Shown here in pieces: positions 59,022 to 64,000 of a DNA stretch of 64,000 bases (position 1 is its first letter; each line of letters starts with the position of its first letter). Source of the stretch: Pygmaiobacter massiliensis (lineage in GTDB: Bacteria > Bacillota > Clostridia > Oscillospirales > Ruminococcaceae). Below the pieces are notes generated by a model. The model was not told where the DNA came from. It was given only the letters and a program-made list of their open reading frames with translations, and ran no database searches. The DNA lies in NCBI GenBank assembly GCA_022778585.1, contig JALFTI010000028.1, forward strand, positions 1-64,000. Direction: 5' to 3'. The position numbers and the translations under genes are program-made.

Positions 59022-59597
59022 TCAGCAGTAAACCGGCTGCAGCTGCCGGCCGGAAAGGGCCGAAGCAATCGCATCCTCCAGCAAACTGTAATCGGCTGTA
59101 AGGGAAGAGGGTTTTTTATACGGGTCATCCTGAAACATGGGCACAAAATAAAGGTTTTTGGTGTTCATAAGCCGGCCAATGTTCTGGGCGCTGGCGGCAA
59201 GGGCGTCGTTGGTGGAAACGGCTAATACTACCGGCCGGCCGCAGCGCAGATGGCTTTTGCAGGCCATGGTAACCGGCGTGTCGGTAATGCCGCAGGCAAG
59301 CTTGGCAAGCGTGTTGCCGGTGCAGGGGGCCACTACCAAAATATCGCACATTTTTTTTGGCCCAATGGGCTCGGCCGCCTGAATGGTGTCAATAATCTCC
59401 GCGTCGGAAAGTTCGCGAAGCTTCTGCCGGATCTGTTCGGCCTTGCCAAACCTTGTGTCCAACTGGGCTGCGTGGAAGGACTGGATGGGAATAATGCGCG
59501 CGCCGGTGTGCTGGCGCAGCTGTTTCAGGGAGGCAAAGCTTTTTTCAAAGGTGCAAAAGCTGCCGCACATGGCATATCCAATGGTAATCGGTTCCAA
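59022..59597 (-). CDS. dpaB: Dipicolinate synthase subunit B (SpoVFB)
   Basis: About 191 residues, flavoprotein-like fold. ITIGYAMCGSFCTFEKSF at the start, IGPKKMCDILVVAPCTGNTLAKLACGITDTPVTMACKSHLR and ILPNTKN-like NIGRLMNTKNLYFVPMFQDDPYKKPSSL are diagnostic. With DpaA it makes dipicolinic acid for the spore core. A TTG at 59597 lies nine bases after GAGAGGAG. It starts five bases after the dpaA stop. Confidence 0.92.
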   Translation of the reverse strand: MEPITIGYAMCGSFCTFEKSFASLKQLRQHTGARIIPIQSFHAAQLDTRFGKAEQIRQKLRELSDAEIIDTIQAAEPIGPKKMCDILVVAPCTGNTLAKLACGITDTPVTMACKSHLRCGRPVVLAVSTNDALAASAQNIGRLMNTKNLYFVPMFQDDPYKKPSSLTADYSLLEDAIASALSGRQLQPVYC

Positions 59598-59602
59598 GCG
59601 TC

Positions 59603-60385
59603 TCAACTCCTCTCTGCAATCATCTGCAAAACCGTATCGGCTACAAACTGCCCGGCAGTTACCGGGGCACATTTGGCTGGCAGCGAAAGCGCCCATACGG
59701 CCCGTACCCCCAGCTTTCCCGCGGCGGAAAGGTCAATTCCGCCCGGCGCGCTGGCCAGGTCCAAAAGCAGGGCGTTTTTGTCCATTTGGGCAATCATGCC
59801 CCCTTCAATCAACCGGGCCGGCACGGTGTTTACTGCAATATCGCTTTGTGCCAAACAGCTTTCCAGCTGTTCTATCGGCACGGCGTTCAGCCCCATGGCG
59901 CGGGCCATGGCCCGGTCGCTGGGTTTTCGGGCCGCCACCGTCACCTTGGCTCCCATGGCCAAAAGCCGCGGTGCCAAAAGTTTTGCAATTCGCCCAAAGC
60001 CTGTAATAACCACCCGTGCCTGCCACAAGGTTACATTTCGTTCCCGCAGCAAAATTTCAAGGGCTCCTTCGCAGGTGGGAATGGCGTTCAGTACCGCCAG
60101 TTCCTCCCGCAAAAGATAATCGCACAGCTCTATGCCAAACTGCCTGGCAAGCGCTTGTGCCTGTTCGTTCACTCTGCCTGCAAAGGCCACCGCGCCCGGC
60201 TTTGCTGTGGCAAAAACCGCGGTAAGGTCCAGCTGTTCGGCACAAAGCGGCATAGGCAGCAAAATATAATCGGCCAGCGCTGTCTGCTCGGGCCCGGTTA
60301 CGGTGTAGCCCTTTTGGCGCAACGCCTGGGCGGCCGCCTGTTGACGGCCGTCCTGCCCAATTACGGCAAAAATTGGTTTCTCCAT
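59603..60385 (-). CDS. dpaA: Dipicolinate synthase subunit A (SpoVFA)
   Basis: 260 residues. A Rossmann domain with VVITGFGRIAKLLAPRLLAMGAKVTVAARKPSDRA, N-terminal DpaA motif FAVIGQDGRQQAAAQAL, and NTVPARLIEGGMIAQM. It oxidises dihydrodipicolinate. ATG at 60385 with GGGGGTGCAGGA. Cotranscribed with dpaB. A weak sigma-K-like site lies 60 bases upstream. Strong evidence that the host makes spores. Confidence 0.93.
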   Translation of the reverse strand: MEKPIFAVIGQDGRQQAAAQALRQKGYTVTGPEQTALADYILLPMPLCAEQLDLTAVFATAKPGAVAFAGRVNEQAQALARQFGIELCDYLLREELAVLNAIPTCEGALEILLRERNVTLWQARVVITGFGRIAKLLAPRLLAMGAKVTVAARKPSDRAMARAMGLNAVPIEQLESCLAQSDIAVNTVPARLIEGGMIAQMDKNALLLDLASAPGGIDLSAAGKLGVRAVWALSLPAKCAPVTAGQFVADTVLQMIAERS

Positions 60386-60443
60386 TCCTGCACCCCCATA
60401 TTGCGGCGCCGGCTTTGCAGCAATACGGCGCCCGCGTTTGCTC

Positions 60444-60452
60444 CATGGTATG
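60444..60452 (-). promoter_or_regulatory. Possible sigma-K -10 element for dpaAB
   Basis: CATACCATG on the minus strand resembles the sigma-K -10 (CATANNNTA), with an ACAC stretch about 17 bases upstream where -35 AC is expected. The last base mismatches, so it is tentative. Confidence 0.25.
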
Positions 60453-60644
60453 TGCCGGCGGGAAGATTTGTGTGCCCTTACCGCTGTTTGCCAGGCCATA
60501 CGGCATTTTAAAAAGCAGTGCCAGCCTGTTTTTTTGCTTTGCGGCGGCTATGCAAAGCCCGCCTGCTCGTAAAAGCTGGTGGGCGGTTTATAAACGGAAA
60601 AGGGCAGGGCAGGCAAAGCTTTTGCCAAGCCTTTGCCGGCCGCC
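60453..60644. other. Divergent intergenic region, no gene recognised
   Basis: Spacer between dpaA and the RND exporter. No ORF with a ribosome site. Confidence 0.45.
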
Positions 60645-60673
60645 TTGCAAACTGCCCGGCTGGCCGCTATAAT
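60645..60673 (+). promoter_or_regulatory. Promoter of the RND exporter
   Basis: TTGCAA (60645-60650), 17 bases, TATAAT (60668-60673). The operator palindrome begins near the expected transcription start. Confidence 0.8.
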
Positions 60674-60683
60674 AAAAAACATG

Positions 60684-60703
60684 CCGACCGACCGGTCGGT
60701 CGG
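60684..60703 (+). promoter_or_regulatory. TetR-type operator, 20-bp perfect palindrome
   Basis: CCGACCGACC/GGTCGGTCGG without a gap. The core ACCGACCGGTCGGT is a common TetR-family operator form. It lies just after the -10 of the exporter promoter, where binding would block transcription. No TetR gene is in the window. Confidence 0.75.
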
Positions 60704-60742
60704 AATTTTGGCGGGCATACAAACCCGCAGGGAGTGGTATGT

Positions 60743-63700
60743 TTGTTTGAAAAATACAGTGTACGCCGGCCCTATACCGTGTTTGTAGCGGTGGTACTGG
60801 TCATTGTGCTGGGCTTTATTTCGTTTTTTGGCATGACGACCGACCTTTTGCCCAGTATGGAGCTGCCGTATGTACTGGTGATTACCAGCTATCCGGGTGC
60901 CAGCCCGGAACAGGTGGAAGCCGCCGTTACCCAGCCGCTGGAAGCGGCGCTGGGTACCGCGTCAGGGCTTTCCAGCATCAGTTCGGTTTCGCAGGAAAAT
61001 TCCAGTATGATTATTTTGGAATTTGAACAGGAAACCAATATGGACAGCGCGATGATAGACCTGTCCAGCTCGACGGATTTGGTGCGGGACGCTCTGCCTG
61101 ACACGGCCAGTTCTCCCATGCTCATGCGCATCAGCCCCGATATGCTGCCGGTTATGGTGGCCAGCGTAGACTGTACGGGCATGGATGTAAACGAGGTGTC
61201 GGCCCTGGTGGCGGATAGCCTGGATGCCGAATTTGAGCGGCTGGACGGGGTGGCAAGCGTTTCGGCCACCGGGCTTGTGACCGACCAGATTACGGTTACA
61301 CTGGACCAGGAAAAAATAAAAGCGCTGAACGAAAAGGTAAAGCAGGGCATAGACGCCCAAATGGCTGAGGCCCAGGCTAAAATTGACGAAGGCAGGGCCG
61401 AAATTGCCGACGGCAAAGCCCAGCTTACCGCAGGGCAGACTCAGCTTGCCGACCAAAAAACCGCCCTTTATGCCCAGCTTGCCGCAGGCAGTGCCAAGGT
61501 AGATGCGGCCATTGCGCAGCTTTCCTCGCTTTCGGGGCAGCAGCAGGCTATTTCGGCCGCAAAAGAAACCCTGCAGGCGGCAGTGGACGCCTACCTTTCC
61601 CAAAATGAGCAGCTGGCCCAGATAGCTGCCGCGCTGCAGCAGCTGGGGATCAGCTTTCCCGCTACGCTGGAAGAATTAATTGCCATGGACCCGGCCGAAT
61701 TTATCGCTTTGCGGGATATGGCGGCCGCTCAGCTTGCCTTGACAAACCCCGAACTTGCAGCACTGGTGGCGGGGCTGGACCAGGCACAGCTTTCCCAGCT
61801 GCTTTCTGCCTACCAGGCGGCCGAGCAGGCCCTGGGCGAACTGGAACAGCAGCTTAACCAGCTTGACCAGATGCAGCAGGAGCTGGAACAGGGGCTTAGC
61901 CAGGCGCAGGACGGCTACGCCCAGCTGGAAGCGGGCAAAATGACCGCTGTGGGAGAGATGACCAAAGCCGACCTGCTTTTGCAGACCACAAAAGCCCAGC
62001 TGGATGAGGCCGAAGCCCAGCTGGACGAAGCCCAAACCCAGCTGGATGAGGCCAAACAGGCTGCATATGAGCAGGCAGATTTGACCGAATTGCTTACCCC
62101 GCAGCTGATCAGCCAAATTTTAACCGCCCAGAACTTTTCCATGCCGGCGGGTTATTTAAACGAGGACGGGGTGCAGTACCTGGTAAAGGTGGGGGATGCC
62201 TACCAAAGCCTGGAAGAGGTGCAAAACGCGGTTATTTTGGACCTGGGCATGGACGAGGTGGGTCCCATTCGGCTGTGTGATGTGGCCAGTGTGCGGATGA
62301 CCGATGACTCCGGCGAAAGCTACGCCAAGGTAAACGGCAACGAGGCGGTGGTGCTGAGCTTCCAAAAGCAGAGCACGGCTTCCACTGCAGAGGTAACCGA
62401 CCGCATTCACCAGACCATTGACCGGCTGGAGGCGGAAAACGAGGGCTTGCACATTACCCCGCTGATGGACCAGGGCCAGTATATTGACCTGATTACCGAC
62501 AGCGTGCTGCAGAACCTTTTAATGGGCGGCGTGCTGGCCGTTTTGGTGTTGGTGGTGTTTTTAAAGGACCCCAAGCCCACCCTCATCATCGCCTGCTCCA
62601 TTCCCATCAGCCTGATGTTCGCAGTGGTGTTGATGTACTTCACCGGCCTGACCTTGAATCTGATCTCACTGTCCGGTTTGGCGCTGGGGGTCGGCATGCT
62701 GGTGGACAACAGTATTGTGGTTATTGAAAATATCTACCGGCTGCGCAGCAGGGGGCTGCCCGCCGCAAAGGCCGCAGTGCAGGGCGCCAAAGAGGTGGCA
62801 GGCGCCATTGCTGCGTCCACCCTCACCACCATCTGTGTGTTTTTGCCCATTGTTTTTACCGAAGGCCTTTCCCGGCAGCTTTTTACCGATATGGGCCTTA
62901 CTATCGGTTACAGCCTGACTGCAAGCCTGGTGGTGGCGCTTACGCTGGTGCCGGCCATGGGCTCTACCGTGCTGCAGAAGGTGAACAAAAAGCAGCACCC
63001 CTGGTTTGACCGGCTGCTGGACGGGTACGAAAAGCTGCTGCGCATGGCACTTGGCCATCGGGCCGTTACCTTATGCTTGGCCGGCGGGCTTTTGGTAGTG
63101 GCCGTTTTTGGAGCCGCCACCATGGGCACAGCCTTTATTCCCGCCATGGACAGTTCCGAAATGAGCCTGACCCTGACCATGCCCCAGGAATCTGCACAGG
63201 AAGATTTGTACCAAACCAGTGACGAGGTTATGGAGCGGATCTGCGCGCTGGATGGGGTGGAAACGGTGGGAGCCATGGCCTCGGGCGGTTCTTCTTCGCT
63301 TATGGGGTCTGGCTCGGACGGATCGGTCACCATGTATATTCTGCTGCAGGAGGACCGCACCGTGACCAACGAACAGGTGTCACAGAATATTTATGCTGCC
63401 ACGGCGGACCTGCCCTGTGAGATCAGCGTTTCCGCCTCTACCATGGATATGTCGGCCCTGGGCGGCAGCGGTGTTTCGGTGCGGCTGGAAGGCAACGACC
63501 TGGACGATTTGACCGAAGCCTGCCAGATGACCGCCGAGCTTTTGGGCCAGGTGGAGGGCCTGACCGATGTAACCTTTGGGGATGAAAACCCCAGTATCGA
63601 AACCCGCGTAACGGTGAACAAGGACGCGGCCATGGCCAAAGGGCTGACGGTGGCCCAGGTTTACCAGGAGCTGGCCGGCGCACTTTCCACCGAGACGACC

Positions 63701-64000
63701 TCCACCACCCTTTCCACCGGCGGCAAGGACTATGCCATTGTCATTGTGGATGAGTCCAGCGGTATGGACCGGGAAAGCCTTGCCAATTATCCGTTCACCG
63801 TGACCAATGCCCAGGGAGAAGAGGAAAGTTTTGTTTTGTCGGATATTGCCCAAATTACCGAACAAACCAGCCTTTCGGCCGTGAACCGGGAGGGCGGCAG
63901 CCGGTATATGACCGTGACGGCCGCTGTGGCGGACGGCTACAATATTGGCCTTGTAAGCCGCGATATGGAGCAAAAGCTTGCCGATTTAAAGCTGCCCGCG
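60743..64000 (+). CDS. RND (HAE1-like) multidrug exporter with internal coiled-coil insertion (partial)
   Basis: 1086 residues to the window edge; the C-terminus is outside. Membrane helix 1 is in residues 12-30, the porter domain starts TSYPGASPEQVEAAVTQPLE. LNLISLSGLALGVGMLVDNSIVVIENI holds the RND proton-relay region, and DMGLTIGYSLTASLVVALTLVPAM follows. Between residues about 190 and 460 a long insertion with many heptads (MAEAQAKIDEGRAEIADGKA, ELEQQLNQLDQMQQELEQGL, AQLDEAEAQLDEAQTQLDEA) interrupts the porter domain. A TTG at 60743 has GGGAG eight bases upstream. No membrane-fusion protein gene precedes it. Confidence 0.9.
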   Translation, partial: MFEKYSVRRPYTVFVAVVLVIVLGFISFFGMTTDLLPSMELPYVLVITSYPGASPEQVEAAVTQPLEAALGTASGLSSISSVSQENSSMIILEFEQETNMDSAMIDLSSSTDLVRDALPDTASSPMLMRISPDMLPVMVASVDCTGMDVNEVSALVADSLDAEFERLDGVASVSATGLVTDQITVTLDQEKIKALNEKVKQGIDAQMAEAQAKIDEGRAEIADGKAQLTAGQTQLADQKTALYAQLAAGSAKVDAAIAQLSSLSGQQQAISAAKETLQAAVDAYLSQNEQLAQIAAALQQLGISFPATLEELIAMDPAEFIALRDMAAAQLALTNPELAALVAGLDQAQLSQLLSAYQAAEQALGELEQQLNQLDQMQQELEQGLSQAQDGYAQLEAGKMTAVGEMTKADLLLQTTKAQLDEAEAQLDEAQTQLDEAKQAAYEQADLTELLTPQLISQILTAQNFSMPAGYLNEDGVQYLVKVGDAYQSLEEVQNAVILDLGMDEVGPIRLCDVASVRMTDDSGESYAKVNGNEAVVLSFQKQSTASTAEVTDRIHQTIDRLEAENEGLHITPLMDQGQYIDLITDSVLQNLLMGGVLAVLVLVVFLKDPKPTLIIACSIPISLMFAVVLMYFTGLTLNLISLSGLALGVGMLVDNSIVVIENIYRLRSRGLPAAKAAVQGAKEVAGAIAASTLTTICVFLPIVFTEGLSRQLFTDMGLTIGYSLTASLVVALTLVPAMGSTVLQKVNKKQHPWFDRLLDGYEKLLRMALGHRAVTLCLAGGLLVVAVFGAATMGTAFIPAMDSSEMSLTLTMPQESAQEDLYQTSDEVMERICALDGVETVGAMASGGSSSLMGSGSDGSVTMYILLQEDRTVTNEQVSQNIYAATADLPCEISVSASTMDMSALGGSGVSVRLEGNDLDDLTEACQMTAELLGQVEGLTDVTFGDENPSIETRVTVNKDAAMAKGLTVAQVYQELAGALSTETTSTTLSTGGKDYAIVIVDESSGMDRESLANYPFTVTNAQGEEESFVLSDIAQITEQTSLSAVNREGGSRYMTVTAAVADGYNIGLVSRDMEQKLADLKLPA

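Overview
The window looks like chromosome of a low-oxygen, Gram-positive member of the class Clostridia, probably of the Oscillospiraceae/Ruminococcaceae type. Evidence: AGGAGG ribosome sites with frequent TTG and GTG starts, a fused IspH-ribosomal protein S1 gene next to cmk and plsC, spore genes (dipicolinate synthase dpaA/dpaB, gerW), scpA/scpB, a reverse rubrerythrin, an oxaloacetate decarboxylase alpha-type carboxyltransferase and an iron-sulfur aldo/keto reductase. No phage, insertion sequence, CRISPR array or rRNA operon was seen. The family-level placement is inference.

Layout. 1-2.1 kb: 3' end of tmRNA and its terminator, a serine-rich secreted protein and about 1.2 kb of sparse sequence. 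2.2-7.5 kb: a BrnQ amino-acid carrier, then a three-gene BMP/nucleoside-type ABC transporter whose ATPase has lost several signature residues. 7.9-8.3 kb: an XRE regulator broken by an amber codon. 9.0-16.4 kb (minus): a seven-gene cell-surface glycan operon with the complete UDP-N-acetyl-L-fucosamine pathway (CapE, CapF, CapG), two glycosyltransferases, DUF2304 and an MBOAT acyltransferase. 16.6-22.1 kb: CBS-domain (CNNM/CorC) protein, PepT, a 51-residue membrane peptide and a KdpDE-like two-component system. 22.6-28.7 kb: rpmB, an M50 protease, scpA-scpB-DUF2953-gerW-rluB, and the carboxyltransferase behind a structured leader. 28.9-31.7 kb: a PadR-controlled envelope operon (DUF1700, DUF4097, PspC, LiaF-like).

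32.3-42.1 kb: a frameshifted PhnO-like acetyltransferase, reverse rubrerythrin behind a near-consensus Fur/PerR-type box, mutY, a GNAT gene, aldo/keto reductase, a 2-keto-3-deoxygluconate permease-type gene, DUF436, an array of about 105-bp repeats each carrying an extended -10 element, yaaA, a DnaQ-like exonuclease and an AlkD-YjbR fusion. 42.4-46.8 kb: ornithine cyclodeaminase-like gene divergent from a lactate permease/L-2-hydroxyacid dehydrogenase pair with a long leader holding an Ala-rich ORF and two intrinsic terminators. 47.0-53.7 kb: a TetM/EF-G-like GTPase fused to a Rae1/YacP-type NYN nuclease, small proteins, a GH2 glycosidase and a diguanylate cyclase. 54.0-60.4 kb (minus): the BaiN-like flavoprotein-cmk-plsC-ispH/rpsA operon and dpaAB. 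60.7 kb to the end: an RND exporter with a large coiled-coil insertion, controlled by a 20-bp palindrome.

The strongest candidate for new biology is the translational GTPase-NYN nuclease fusion at 46962-49523. It joins a factor that should bind the ribosomal A site to a domain resembling Rae1, a nuclease that cuts mRNA in that site. The tandem extended -10 array before yaaA and the leader of the lactate permease operon are the next most unusual. Starts were chosen by ribosome-site position and family alignment from memory; no database search was possible.
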